Shown: positions 29,082 to 38,670 of the stretch, in pieces
Position numbering within the stretch: position 1 is the stretch's first letter
Layout: every line of letters starts with the position of its first letter
Assembly: GCA_030374805.1 (NCBI GenBank)
Contig: JARGSG010000011.1
Span: 806,001 to 870,000, forward strand
Length of the DNA stretch: 64,000 nucleotides
Direction: 5' to 3'
DNA from: Gracilaria gracilis
Lineage: Eukaryota > Rhodophyta > Florideophyceae > Gracilariales > Gracilariaceae
Notes under the pieces: generated by a model
Databases searched by the model: none
What the model saw: only the letters and a program-made list of their open reading frames with translations
What the model was told of the DNA's origin: nothing
Program-made: the position numbers and the translations under genes

Positions 29082-30722
29082 CTAGGAAAAAGGATGACTG
29101 CTGCCCGGGAAGAAAAACTCTCGCTCGTTACCAGGGACTGAAGCGGTGATCGGAACCTTGCAACTGTCTACAATCCTCTTAATTTCCATCACGGCTTCCT
29201 CCGTGCTGCGTTCACTAACAACGACTATTTCTCCAATCCAATCGGGAATACCGTCCTCTGGACCACAAACCTTGTCCCCTTTTTGCTTTAGATAACTCGT
29301 CTTCCGCACCAACTTGCTTTGCCTAGCAAACGCAAGCCAGTCGTCTTCGTTTATGACACCAGAATACGGGGCATTGAGTGCAGATTCTGCCATGAACTGG
29401 AGCGGCTGCTTTGGTGTTAAAGGCCTTATGGGGATTTTCAGAGCGCTCATGCAGTGCTCTTCTACCAAATCCACTCCCCACGCAAGCAGGTTCGCATCAC
29501 GGACAGAGACACCCCCCATTCTGGCGTTGACTTCGATTAGACGAGGTCCACGCTTGGTATATCGCAATTCTACATGGAAGCAGCCGTTTCTGAAGCCCAA
29601 AGCCAAGGTGCTGTCAATGGCCAGCTTGACAATTTCTGCCTGCTTAGCTTCTGGGTAGGAGGAAGGGCAGTTAGTGCCTGTTTCTTGAAACCATGGTTCC
29701 CAGCATGCCCAGTTATCGGATACCTTGGCATAGACAACAGTGCCTTCGGAAAGCAGAATATCGACATCGAACTCGTCTCCGTCATAGTATTCCTCGATTA
29801 CCATTTCTGTTCCTTGGGCCCAGATGGTATCCTCCTCGACATCAAAGGTGCCAAATAGTTTCTCATACGCCTGCACGGCATCCTGCACAGTTTCGGCGCG
29901 TGTGACACCCATGGAGGCAGCGCCGAACACGGGCTTAAGAATGATGGGAAATCCTACGTAATCACAAGCGGCTGGAATATCATCGGCCTTGAGAACTCTT
30001 TTGAAACGCGGAACGGGCAAACAAGCATCAGCCATGGTCTCGCGGGTTCTGCGCTTGTTGCGAGCCTTTTCACAGCTTTCAATGGGGTTGGTCTCTACTC
30101 CAAGCGCAGTGGCAATGCGAGCGGCCAGAGGGACTGCGTCTTCGTAATACGTGGTGACAGCATCAAACTTTCCTTCGACAGTGCAATCCAGGATTGCGTC
30201 CATGGCGCGCTCAAACACGGTGTCATAGGCGGTGAAATCGAGCTCTATAAACTCTGCGATGGCTCCTTCTTTGGCGGCTTTGCTCCACACGGAACCAGGC
30301 CCGTCCATCATGTAGATATTGACGCCGAGCGATTTGAGGCGATCGTAAATGAAGCTCTTTCCCTCATAGCCGCCCTGCACGATGAGCACGTTGGAATCGC
30401 GCATGAGCTTGCGACGAAGGTTCTGTGTTTCGGGCGATGCGACGCGCAGCTTGTCGGGACGCACGGCTGGAAGATGTGCGAACACGGGCGAGAAAAAGGG
30501 CGATTGATCGCGAAAGGATCCATAGCGCGTGTACGAGCTGGGATCAACGTCGCCAAGCTGCGCGCCGGGGGGAAGAAAGTTGGCGCGCAGCGAGGACGGA
30601 AGACCGGTACTGCTGCGATCGTCGTCGTCGTCGTCCACGTCGGGAATGGCCTCCACCTGCGAGCGCGGCAGATGGCGCTTGTTGAGCGCGAAGGCGACGG
30701 TGTCGGAGCCGTAGGAAGCCAT
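29082..30722 (-). CDS. ATP-grasp domain ligase, carnosine-synthase-like
   Basis: 546 residues from an ATG at 30722. Residues 1-100 include an acidic run (DVDDDDDD) and are family-specific. Residues about 108-205 form an alpha/beta preATP-grasp domain (NVLIVQGGYEGKSFIYDRLK). Residues about 215-440 are an ATP-grasp fold: LKPVFGAASMG (262-272, nucleotide-binding lysine and glycine loop), EEYYDGDEFDVD (310-321), HVELRY (383-388) and EVNARMGG (397-404, metal-binding Glu/Asn). Family knowledge: enzymes of this type join a carboxylate to an amine via an acyl-phosphate, as in carnosine synthase and bacterial amino-acid ligases. The layout resembles the carnosine synthase C-terminal half but is shorter than the animal enzyme. 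The exact dipeptide or amide product cannot be read from sequence. No transit peptide is obvious. Confidence 0.8.
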   Translation of the reverse strand: MASYGSDTVAFALNKRHLPRSQVEAIPDVDDDDDDRSSTGLPSSLRANFLPPGAQLGDVDPSSYTRYGSFRDQSPFFSPVFAHLPAVRPDKLRVASPETQNLRRKLMRDSNVLIVQGGYEGKSFIYDRLKSLGVNIYMMDGPGSVWSKAAKEGAIAEFIELDFTAYDTVFERAMDAILDCTVEGKFDAVTTYYEDAVPLAARIATALGVETNPIESCEKARNKRRTRETMADACLPVPRFKRVLKADDIPAACDYVGFPIILKPVFGAASMGVTRAETVQDAVQAYEKLFGTFDVEEDTIWAQGTEMVIEEYYDGDEFDVDILLSEGTVVYAKVSDNWACWEPWFQETGTNCPSSYPEAKQAEIVKLAIDSTLALGFRNGCFHVELRYTKRGPRLIEVNARMGGVSVRDANLLAWGVDLVEEHCMSALKIPIRPLTPKQPLQFMAESALNAPYSGVINEDDWLAFARQSKLVRKTSYLKQKGDKVCGPEDGIPDWIGEIVVVSERSTEEAVMEIKRIVDSCKVPITASVPGNEREFFFPGSSHPFS

Positions 30723-31125
30723 AGCCGCGAGTGGGCGGGAATCAAGCGGGAACCGAGCGCACCAAGATGTGGTCTAGGGAGGTGGGGGGTGGGGGGGTGG
30801 GGGAGGGGGGGGTGGGAGGGGCGAAGACGACGGGAGGAATATGGACACGGCGTGGAACCATGGCGAGCGTGAGAGCTCGAGAGAGGTGGTGTGAGCTCAG
30901 CGCGCTCTCGTGGACCAATGGAAGCGACGGCGGCGATGGTGGCGCGCGACGGCGCGGCGTGAGATGCGGCCGGTGTGCGCGCCATCCGCGCCATGGTGCA
31001 TGGCGCAGCATGATGGCGCATCGCCGCACCCCGAGCGGCGCCGTCTCGTCTCCGCGCGGAGCGCGCGCGGGTGGCACGCGCGCGCGGCGCGCAGCAGCAG
31101 CTCTCGCGCGCGTGCGCGTGGCAGC
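30723..31125. promoter_or_regulatory. G-rich upstream region of the ATP-grasp gene, former divergent promoter
   Basis: The plus strand carries a long G-run tract at about 30775-30825 (runs of 3 to 8 G separated by single T or A), 55-105 bp upstream of the ATP-grasp ATG; on the gene's sense strand this is C-rich. Further out the region is very GC-rich. Before the copia insertion this DNA was continuous with the upstream region of the PP4 gene at 37474. Confidence 0.5.
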
Positions 31126-31130
31126 AAATG
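31126..31130. repeat. Target-site duplication of the copia element (left)
   Basis: AAATG immediately left of the LTR, repeated at 37474-37478 to the right. A 5-bp duplication is normal for Ty1/copia integration. Confidence 0.85.
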
Positions 31131-31437
31131 TGATGGTCTACTTTTGGGTCAAACTGGCTGCATAACGCAGGTGGGATGCGGTTGGTGAGAGTTGGAAGAG
31201 TAGTGAATAGACTGAAAACTTTAAAACATGATGAGTAGACTTTACTGATGGGGGCGACTCACAGCTGGCTATTTAAGGTGTCCTTGGACCGATTCCCGGT
31301 CGTGGGGATATCGGTAAGGTCCTCTGCGGTTATCGCAGATGGGCACCAGGGCCCTAGTATCGCCTGCGGCGATAAGCGTGGTCGATATGCGATAGACGAG
31401 GTTATCGCTCAGGCTCGCGTTCGCTCGCTGAGCATCA
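31131..31437 (-). repeat. 3' LTR of the copia element (left copy)
   Basis: 307 bp, reading the same as 37167-37473 by eye. In element sense it contains a TTAAATAG TATA-like word and several short hairpins such as CTGCG...CGCAG. Confidence 0.93.
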
Positions 31438-31455
31438 CTCGCTCTCTTTCTTTTC
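31438..31455 (-). other. Polypurine tract of the copia element
   Basis: In element sense the 17-18 bases next to the 3' LTR are almost all A and G (AAAAGAAAGAGAGCGAG). They follow the pol stop codon (31463) by only a few bases. This is the expected position for the plus-strand primer. Confidence 0.7.
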
Positions 31456-31462
31456 GCTTTCT

Positions 31463-34400
31463 CTAGCGGAACGCGAAAAAGACGCTTCCCTTCGAGCGTA
31501 TGATCCACTGTTGAACAGGATGGTCGACGCGCGCGGTGCGGAGTAGTTTGTCGAGGGCGTTGCACGGTTTCGTTTTCGTCAGTGCATCGGCAGGATAGTC
31601 CTTCTTGCTGATGTGTCCAATGTCCGAAATCTCTTCGCGCTGATACGCTTCACGTGCTGCAGTGAGGTCTATCATGAGTCGCTTCTCGCGTGTGTAAGAC
31701 GACTTCGTGATGGTGTCAAAGATAGACTGGCTGTCGGTCAGCAGACACATGCGAATGGGGCGGTTTAGGCATGCTTCCAAGTCCTTCTTGATCACAAAAG
31801 CTGTATCGAAGGCATCAGCGAAGGCATAAATTTCAGCGCCGAGAATAGAGCGTACGACACGCTTGCTCTTGTAGCTTCGGTAATTGAGGATGCTACAACG
31901 TCCGGAGGAATCACAGAGTGTGATTATGTAACCCAGTTGAGAGGATAGGTCCGCATTGTTCGCGAAAGAGCCGTCGGAGTAGACTCGAATGTAGACACTT
32001 GCTGCGTCCAGGTGATAGTGTTTGATAGACACTTCGCTGTTTTTCTGCAAATGTTGAAACAATTCCATTGAGAGCCTTCACATGAGTTGCATCGAACTGG
32101 CCTTCCGTTACTTGTGCCAGTTGTGCACTGCGACAGGCGGCATCAGGGCGGGTATAGACGATCCAGTTGATCTTCATTAGCATTGACTTGAAGTCACTGA
32201 AGGAGGCAGAGGGGTTGATGGTTCGCAGTCGCTGGATTTGGGGACGTTGGTGCAGCTCGATGTAGTTGGGCTTGGTGTCGATGTGTATTCCCGCGTAGGA
32301 AAACGAGTCGTGTTGCTTCGGTTTGGAGTCAAATTGTTGCGTTGTGGTGTCCGTTAATGCTTCGAATTCCTTAGTGCCAGACTGGAGGCAGTCATCCACA
32401 TACGTGCCCATTAGTCCTTGTAGAACGCCGTTGGTTGTCGCGTTTGAAAAATAGTGCATGGTCGGAGAAGGATTTGGTCATCTTCAGGGTCGTGAAGGGT
32501 ATGGTCGGTGAGTGTGTGTGGTACCAGTAGTCGCCGGCTTCGGTGAGTCCATAAAGGGTTCGGTGAAGCTTGAGTAGTGAGTCGGCCGGGAGGTTCAGTT
32601 CTGGAGGTGGGCGGAGATAGACACGGCGTTGGATCTTCTCGCGGGCTTGCAAGTATGCGAGAGTTATGTCACGTAGCCATACTCGTAGGCGTAGTGTGCT
32701 GGCGACAGCAGTAATGATACGGATGTTCTGAAGCCGAAGGGCGCGGGAGTCGTGAACGATAGAACCTTTCTCGCGGTCGGAGTAGCCTTGGGCAATTAGG
32801 CGGGCCTTGTATGTCGGGGAGTTGGTTTCGATATTCTTGATGGTAAATACCCAGCGAGAGCCGATGATGTTTGGTGCTTCACCATGTTGCCTGCATTCGG
32901 AGATTGCGTCAGCACGGGAAATGACAGTGTACACCTTGCGGTCTGCTAAACCTTGAAGTTCAGATTGCCGTGCGGGGACGAATTGGGGTAAGTCGCGGCG
33001 GGGATCGTTGGGAGCGAGTATGTCGGTGACAAGGATGGAGGGTGGTTGGTGCGGTTCAGCGGGTTCGGGTGTGGTGAAGGCGTCAAACTGTGCCTTGAAT
33101 CTCTTGACGATGGTTGCATCAGAAGATAGGTCGGAAGGTATGCACTGGGATATGGAGAATTGCTGTACTCCAGATGGTGTACGAACGTGCAGTTGCTTGT
33201 TATCAATAAAGACAACCTTATAGGGACCAAGGAAAGTTTTGTGCTTCTCCCTGTAAACGCGTACCCAGGAACCGGCTGTGAACTTGAATTGTGCTGCAGG
33301 AGGCACGCGCGCACGAAGAGCTTCGAGTACTCTTAGTTTAGCCACGAGGGTTGCATACTCGGTCCTTGCAGATTCTAGTGCTTGTAGACGAATCTTCTGA
33401 TCCCGATGGTTTGAATGCGATGGGGAGAGACGAGGTAGTGTTCCAAAAACAAGCAGAGATGGTACAAGTCCTTCCGGTCCCAGAGTGTCATTGATGGCTT
33501 TAACAGCCAGACGTAAGCGAACATCGCGAGGCATTTTTGGGTAATTAACAGTAACCTTGTTATATACCTTGCGCAACGGTGCATGATAGCGCTCTCCTAG
33601 ACCGAGGCTGTTGTGGCTTTCTACACCAGAGGTGATGAGAGCTATGCCAAGTGACTCCGTCAGTTGGGTCCAAGCCTTGGAAGTGAAGATGCTTCCTTGA
33701 TCCACGCGTTGATTGTTAGGGGCTCCAGTGTAGACAGTTAACCAAGCGGTGAGGAAGGAGTTCCAAACTGTATCTGCAGATTCGCCGGGAAGGAACGTAG
33801 CATTTGAAAATCCGGTTTCGAGGTCGACGATGTGAAGAACTGGGAACTTAGTTCCATTGTCATGGAGGTACATTAAGTCGAGGGATATGCTGTTGTTGAA
33901 GGTGATTTGTTCGGGGGGAATAGAGACGCGGAATCGGAGCGGTTTTGTGCGCAGTGTTTGACAAGTGGTGCAAGCTTTTGAGAGTTGGTCCAACAGTCGT
34001 CGTGTTTGCGAGTCAGTAACACGGAGTGAGGCGCGTTTGAGAAGGTTGAGTAGCTTAGACGTCGATGGATGATAGAAGTTCAGGTGTAGGCGGCGGAGTT
34101 CCTTCTCGGTGTACGGACTGTAGGAGGTGTGGAGAATGGAGGAAGGGTGATCGATGTCCCATTCGATGAAGAGATGGCCATTTTTCTTGGTGAGCTTAAT
34201 GGTCCAGTCTGCATATCCGCACGTCAGGAGTCGCAGTTTCATATCTAGGATGAAGTGGTTGGTTTCGCCTATATCCAGGCCAAGAAGCAGCGGGATGGTG
34301 GCGTTCACAACATCAATGGAGAGTGCCATGTTCGTGCCGTCGGGTAATGGTATGTTGATGTTGGTGGTACCCATCGAAGGGAGGATGGTGTTGGCGAATT

Positions 34401-34899
34401 TGAAGTGTTCGGCCGAGAATTCGAAGGCATCGTGCAGGGGCGGACGGTGGTTGGACATTGAAAAAAAGAGACGGGCTTGCGGTAAGCCGATAACTGACTT
34501 GCTGGCTCCAGAGTCAAGACAAGCACCAAGAAAAGAAGGGATGGAGGTGCTGTGGATGTTGGATGTGAAATTCTGAGACCAAAAAGAGGTGGGTTTGGGT
34601 ACAGTTATCACGCCAGGGCGGGTGCCGGTGGGTATCGGTGCGCAAAGAGGGAGTGACGGGGGGCGGGTACTGGCGATTATTACATTCCTTTGATCCGAGA
34701 CTGAGAGCGAGGAGAGATTTGGATCGTGCTGTACGGGCGGGAGAGGGTTGGAGAGTACGGGTGGAGGAGAGTCTGTGGAGGGAACGTGCTTGAGAGGGGC
34801 ACATTGGGAAGTCGCAAGCCAAATGTTGTTAACATTTGGGGGATCAGGGGGGGCAAATTCGCCTGTTGGCGGAGACGAGTTGGCGGGTCTTGTCTCCCA
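31463..34899 (-). pseudogene. pol: copia pol region (protease, integrase, reverse transcriptase, RNase H), broken by frame changes
   Basis: The frame directly after the gag stop codon (TAA at 34902-34900) is open from 34899 to 32392, in the same frame as gag. It encodes protease (DSGASKSVIG), integrase with an HHCC region (H...H...CTTC) and DDE residues (SLDLMY, VDQGSIF, GERYHAP), and the first part of reverse transcriptase (WVFTIKN, DITLAYLQA, KLHRTLYGL). Near 32440 the reading shifts to the frame 32459..31911, which holds the polymerase YVDD (about 32394-32405). Near 32060 it shifts again to 32068..31463, which holds RNase H (VYSDGSFANN, LTDSQS, DALTK). Each shift is consistent with one extra base. 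Sequencing error is possible because the LTRs read as identical. Confidence 0.88.
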
Positions 34900-37128
34900 T
34901 TAAAAAGGCTGCTGGGAAATGTCGGTCTCGTCGGGTTTCGTCGTTGTGTGCAAGACAGAAGAAGACTTCAGAAAGTGAGTGACCTTTGGAGCGTCGTCTG
35001 CAGTCGGATTGTCTTGATCATTGGTGTGCGATTCATCTTCGTTGTCTGAGGAGCGCGGGCTGTCATCCAACATTTGAACGGCGTTGTGGAGTACTTCTTC
35101 GGTGATACCACCAGTGCAGTCTGTCAGGGCTGCTTGCAGAATAGACGCAACGCGATCTTGATTTTCGCCATTATCTGCACCTTCAGGGTTGGAGTCGTTT
35201 AGCTCAGTGAACAAGTTGCGATGAAGGTTGCGGCCGTGGCGGTAATGTGGACAGTCCCGCTTGAAATGGCCCTTTTGCTTGCAATAGTGGCAGCGATCGT
35301 TCGGCTTGTGGCGGTGTTGTTGGTGACGGTGGTTCGAGCGTTGGTACGAGGACTTCGAACGAAAACGGTTGTTAAAGGGACGACCGTAGCGAGGGTTAGT
35401 ATAGTTGACGGATGATGGTTTGTCAACGTTACCGAACGCTGCTCGCTCGTTGCCAGCATTCTTCTGGTTCGTGCAGAAACGCTGTGAACAGTCGGCGAGT
35501 GCCATGACCAGGTCCTGGTACGTAGGGTAGGTGGACGTGGGCCGTTGTATTTCAATTGCACACCAATCTTGGCCTTCGACAGCAGAGATTAAAAGTTCTC
35601 GTTTGAAATGTTCGCCTTGGAATCCCTTGGGGATACGGGAGAAGTTGGCCTGAATGTCAGCGGTAAGCTTGCCAAAAGCATCATTAATTGAAGTAGTTCC
35701 GTCCAAGAAATCGGATAGGCGCAGCTTCTGCAGGTAGCTGAGAATTCGACGCTGTGTGGCAGCATTGTCGAAACGGAGAGCCATCATCGACTTGGCTTGT
35801 CCGTAGTCGCGCACAACGGGGCGTACTTCCTGATCGTAGTAGTCTCTAGCTTCATCCTCCAGGATGAACGGCAGCAGTAGGAGAGCTTCGGAACTGGTTA
35901 GACTAAATACGTCAATGACGTATTGCTCATAGTCGCGCACAGTGTGGGGCCAGGAGTCCTTGATGGTGCCCTTGAAGCGTTTATCCTTAAACTGGGTTGA
36001 CGCTTGCGTAGAGGCCTTCTGGATTGTGATGGCGCGGGAGGAAGACGGGTCATTGTAGTGAGACGTGTCACGAACTGCAGAGTGGTTGTTGACAGCGTCT
36101 ACAGCATGTGTCGGCTGCATTGGCTGCGGGTGGGGGGGTGGTTGAGTTTCGGTTTGGAAGTGATGAGTCGCCGGGGGAGGGGGTTGGGCGATTGCGAGTT
36201 GAACGGCATTTGCGGCGGGAGGGGGTGGTTCGGAGATGGCGGGCGGTTGTGTGAGTGGAGGAGGTTGGGCAATTGGGGGGTTTTGGGAGGCTTGAAGAGC
36301 TTCACGACCTTCGGTGGCCATGGTGTTGAGGATTCTCCTGAACTCGGCGGCATCGGAGGTTTGTCGTTCTTGAAAACGGTTCAGAACATCGTTCATGCTG
36401 TTGACAACAGCACTCAACGTAGAGCCACGAGGGGATTGTGCGGCTTCAGGCGAGGAGGTGACGGCAGGGACGGTGGTTGCTGGTGCATTCTGAGGCGTGA
36501 GTAGCTGGTATGGGATAGTATCCGGGTCACTTGAAACGTTTGGTTGTGTCAGAAGAGCAGGAGCGGGCTGAATATTAGCATCGGTAGGATCGGGATCGTT
36601 GGTTTCATGCCAAGGATGGAGTTCCTTTAACATCACATGTCTGAATACGGTGTTGAAGGAATCGTCATCGAATCCAGTAAAAATCGCGTGAGCAACGCGA
36701 AGTGTTGGGCTCTTGTAGATGTGATTACCAGGGACGTGAAAACCAAAAGCACGGAGCTTGTTCTCGAGGGCGCGGTTGCAGTTGAAGTTGCTGGTAATAC
36801 TCGGTGCGCAAAGGAGAAGGGGGTCGAGGTCAGAACGTACTTGAGCAATGAATTGATCCGCGGAGGGATTGTTGCGAAGTGCTTCGCGAATTATTGCGGC
36901 AAAGACGCGCTGGTGAGTCGTGGAGAGTCGGGCACGCGGAAGGAAGTCATATAGACCTGACGGGCGGATGGGACTCGAGGCTTCATGAAGCGTGATACTT
37001 TGGATAGTATCAGCGACGGTGGCTTCGGTGGGGTCGGTAGGAACGGGAGCGGTGGTCTGGGGGATCTGCTCGGGGTTGGAGGGTCCTGCTTGATCGGGAG
37101 TCGGAGAGGCGGGTTGGTTGGGATCCAT
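34900..37128 (-). CDS. gag: copia Gag polyprotein with CCHC zinc knuckle
   Basis: 742 residues from the ATG at 37128; the frame extends upstream only to a TTG. The N-terminal half is Pro/Thr/Ala-rich. The middle region (around KDKRFKGTIKDSWPHTVRDY) resembles copia gag capsid domains. Near the C-terminus is CHYCKQKGHFKRDCPH, a CX2CX4HX4C knuckle that binds RNA. The ORF ends at TAA (34902-34900), and the pol frame continues in phase after it. Confidence 0.9.
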   Translation of the reverse strand: MDPNQPASPTPDQAGPSNPEQIPQTTAPVPTDPTEATVADTIQSITLHEASSPIRPSGLYDFLPRARLSTTHQRVFAAIIREALRNNPSADQFIAQVRSDLDPLLLCAPSITSNFNCNRALENKLRAFGFHVPGNHIYKSPTLRVAHAIFTGFDDDSFNTVFRHVMLKELHPWHETNDPDPTDANIQPAPALLTQPNVSSDPDTIPYQLLTPQNAPATTVPAVTSSPEAAQSPRGSTLSAVVNSMNDVLNRFQERQTSDAAEFRRILNTMATEGREALQASQNPPIAQPPPLTQPPAISEPPPPAANAVQLAIAQPPPPATHHFQTETQPPPHPQPMQPTHAVDAVNNHSAVRDTSHYNDPSSSRAITIQKASTQASTQFKDKRFKGTIKDSWPHTVRDYEQYVIDVFSLTSSEALLLLPFILEDEARDYYDQEVRPVVRDYGQAKSMMALRFDNAATQRRILSYLQKLRLSDFLDGTTSINDAFGKLTADIQANFSRIPKGFQGEHFKRELLISAVEGQDWCAIEIQRPTSTYPTYQDLVMALADCSQRFCTNQKNAGNERAAFGNVDKPSSVNYTNPRYGRPFNNRFRSKSSYQRSNHRHQQHRHKPNDRCHYCKQKGHFKRDCPHYRHGRNLHRNLFTELNDSNPEGADNGENQDRVASILQAALTDCTGGITEEVLHNAVQMLDDSPRSSDNEDESHTNDQDNPTADDAPKVTHFLKSSSVLHTTTKPDETDISQQPF

Positions 37129-37166
37129 GATGGATGTCAAATTTGGTCCAAAAGAGGTCAATCGAT

Positions 37167-37473
37167 TGATGGTCTACTTTTGGGTCAAACTGGCTGCATA
37201 ACGCAGGTGGGATGCGGTTGGTGAGAGTTGGAAGAGTAGTGAATAGACTGAAAACTTTAAAACATGATGAGTAGACTTTACTGATGGGGGCGACTCACAG
37301 CTGGCTATTTAAGGTGTCCTTGGACCGATTCCCGGTCGTGGGGATATCGGTAAGGTCCTCTGCGGTTATCGCAGATGGGCACCAGGGCCCTAGTATCGCC
37401 TGCGGCGATAAGCGTGGTCGATATGCGATAGACGAGGTTATCGCTCAGGCTCGCGTTCGCTCGCTGAGCATCA
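37167..37473 (-). repeat. 5' LTR of the copia element (right copy)
   Basis: 307 bp, reading the same as the other LTR by eye. It is the promoter-bearing LTR in element orientation. It ends 277 bp from the PP4 start codon, so it lies in that gene's upstream region. Confidence 0.93.
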
Positions 37474-37478
37474 AAATG
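37474..37478. repeat. Target-site duplication of the copia element (right)
   Basis: AAATG, matching 31126-31130. Confidence 0.85.
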
Positions 37479-37749
37479 CGCGCGCGCCAAATAAAAACTG
37501 AATCGAAATGAATTCAGCGCTGCTGCGCGCTGCGCCGAGTGCGCGCTCCGTTCCACGCCCCAGCGCGCGCTCGCGCGCAATGAATGACACAACACACCAA
37601 ACGCAGCGCCGCGCTGCCGCCGCGCCCGCTCCTCGGTGGCTGCCCCGCCGTCCGTCTTGGTCGCGCGTTCGTCTCTGACACAGCGCCGCCGTCGCCTCGC
37701 CCCCCCCGGCGATTCCGCCGCTGTCCATGTCGCCCTTCGCGCGCGCGCA

Positions 37750-38670
37750 ATGACGCTTGCAGACCTGGACGCGTGGATCGAGCAGCTCAAGCGCTGCGAG
37801 TATCTCAACGAGATCGAGGTCAAGTCGCTGTGCGAGCAGGCGCGCGAGCTCCTCGTGGAGGAGAGTAACATTCAGACCGTTTCGGCACCCGTCACCATAG
37901 CTGGCGATATTCACGGCCAGTTCTACGACTTGCTGGAACTGCTCAATAATGGCGGCCCGCTGCCCGACGTGCAGTACCTCTTCATGGGCGACTTTGTCGA
38001 TCGCGGCTTTAATTCTGTTGAGACCTTTTTGCTGTTGCTAACGCTCAAGGTTAGATATCCCGACCGCGTCACGCTAATCCGTGGCAACCACGAGAGTCGC
38101 CAGATCACGCAGGTATACGGCTTCTACGATGAGTGCATGAGAAAGTACGGAAACGCCAACGTGTGGCGCTACTGTACCGAAGTCTTCGACTACCTTGCAC
38201 TGGGTGCCCTCATTAATGGCAGTGCCTTCTGCGTGCACGGTGGCCTGTCGCCTAGTATCAACGCCCTCGACCAGATTCGAGCCATCGATCGAAAGCAAGA
38301 GGTGCCTCACGACGGTGCCATGTGCGATTTGTTATGGAGCGATCCGGACGACATTAAGGGCTGGGCTGTGTCCCCGCGCGGCGCAGGCTATCTTTTTGGA
38401 GGCGACATTGTTGACAAGTTCAACCATTTTAATGACTTGCAACTCATCGCCCGAGCGCATCAGCTTGTCATGGAAGGCTACAAGAGCATGTTTAACGACA
38501 CTCTCGTCACAGTGTGGTCTGCTCCAAACTATTGCTATCGCTGCGGCAATGTGGCCGCCATTCTAACTCTGGATGACAAACTTCAGCGACAGTTTAACGT
38601 CTTCAATGCTGCTTCTCAAGAAGTTCGTGGAACTACATCCAAGCGCCCCGCTCCGGAATATTTCTTGTAA
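37750..38670 (+). CDS. PP4C: Serine/threonine protein phosphatase 4 catalytic subunit
   Basis: 306 residues from the ATG at 37750, the usual length for PP4c; the longer frame adds a GC-rich leader that matches no family member. All metal-binding blocks of PPP phosphatases are present: GDIHGQ (52-57), GDFVDRG (80-86), RGNHES (111-116), HGGLSP, and the late [10 protein letters not shown]. The N-terminus ([20 protein letters not shown]) and [19 protein letters not shown] fit PP4 better than PP2A or PP6. The C-terminus ends in YFL, whose leucine is carboxymethylated in this family. PP4 acts in DNA-damage signalling, centrosomes and transcription elongation. Introns are absent. Confidence 0.93.
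   Translation: MTLADLDAWIEQLKRCEYLNEIEVKSLCEQARELLVEESNIQTVSAPVTIAGDIHGQFYDLLELLNNGGPLPDVQYLFMGDFVDRGFNSVETFLLLLTLKVRYPDRVTLIRGNHESRQITQVYGFYDECMRKYGNANVWRYCTEVFDYLALGALINGSAFCVHGGLSPSINALDQIRAIDRKQEVPHDGAMCDLLWSDPDDIKGWAVSPRGAGYLFGGDIVDKFNHFNDLQLIARAHQLVMEGYKSMFNDTLVTVWSAPNYCYRCGNVAAILTLDDKLQRQFNVFNAASQEVRGTTSKRPAPEYFL

Larger units (their letters stand above)
31131..37473 (-). mobile_element. Ty1/copia LTR retrotransposon, full-length with defective coding region
   Basis: 6,343 bp bounded by two 307-bp LTRs that I read as identical, each TGATG...CATCA, flanked by AAATG duplications. All coding is on the minus strand in the order gag - protease - integrase - reverse transcriptase - RNase H, which defines Ty1/copia rather than Ty3/gypsy. 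A purine-rich tract abuts the 3' LTR. The primer-binding site could not be matched to a tRNA: only 38 bp separate the 5' LTR from the gag ATG. The coding region has an in-frame TAA between gag and pol and two later frame changes, so the copy is not obviously autonomous in spite of its young LTRs. Confidence 0.95.

Noticed and set aside
34611-34611. Independent start codon for copia pol
   Set aside because: The codon is GTG, not ATG, and the frame is open further upstream to the gag stop.
37168-37224. Short protein 'GLLLGQTGCITQVGCGW' repeated at two places
   Set aside because: It is just the LTR sequence read in frame; the same peptide appears at the other LTR (about 31132-31188).
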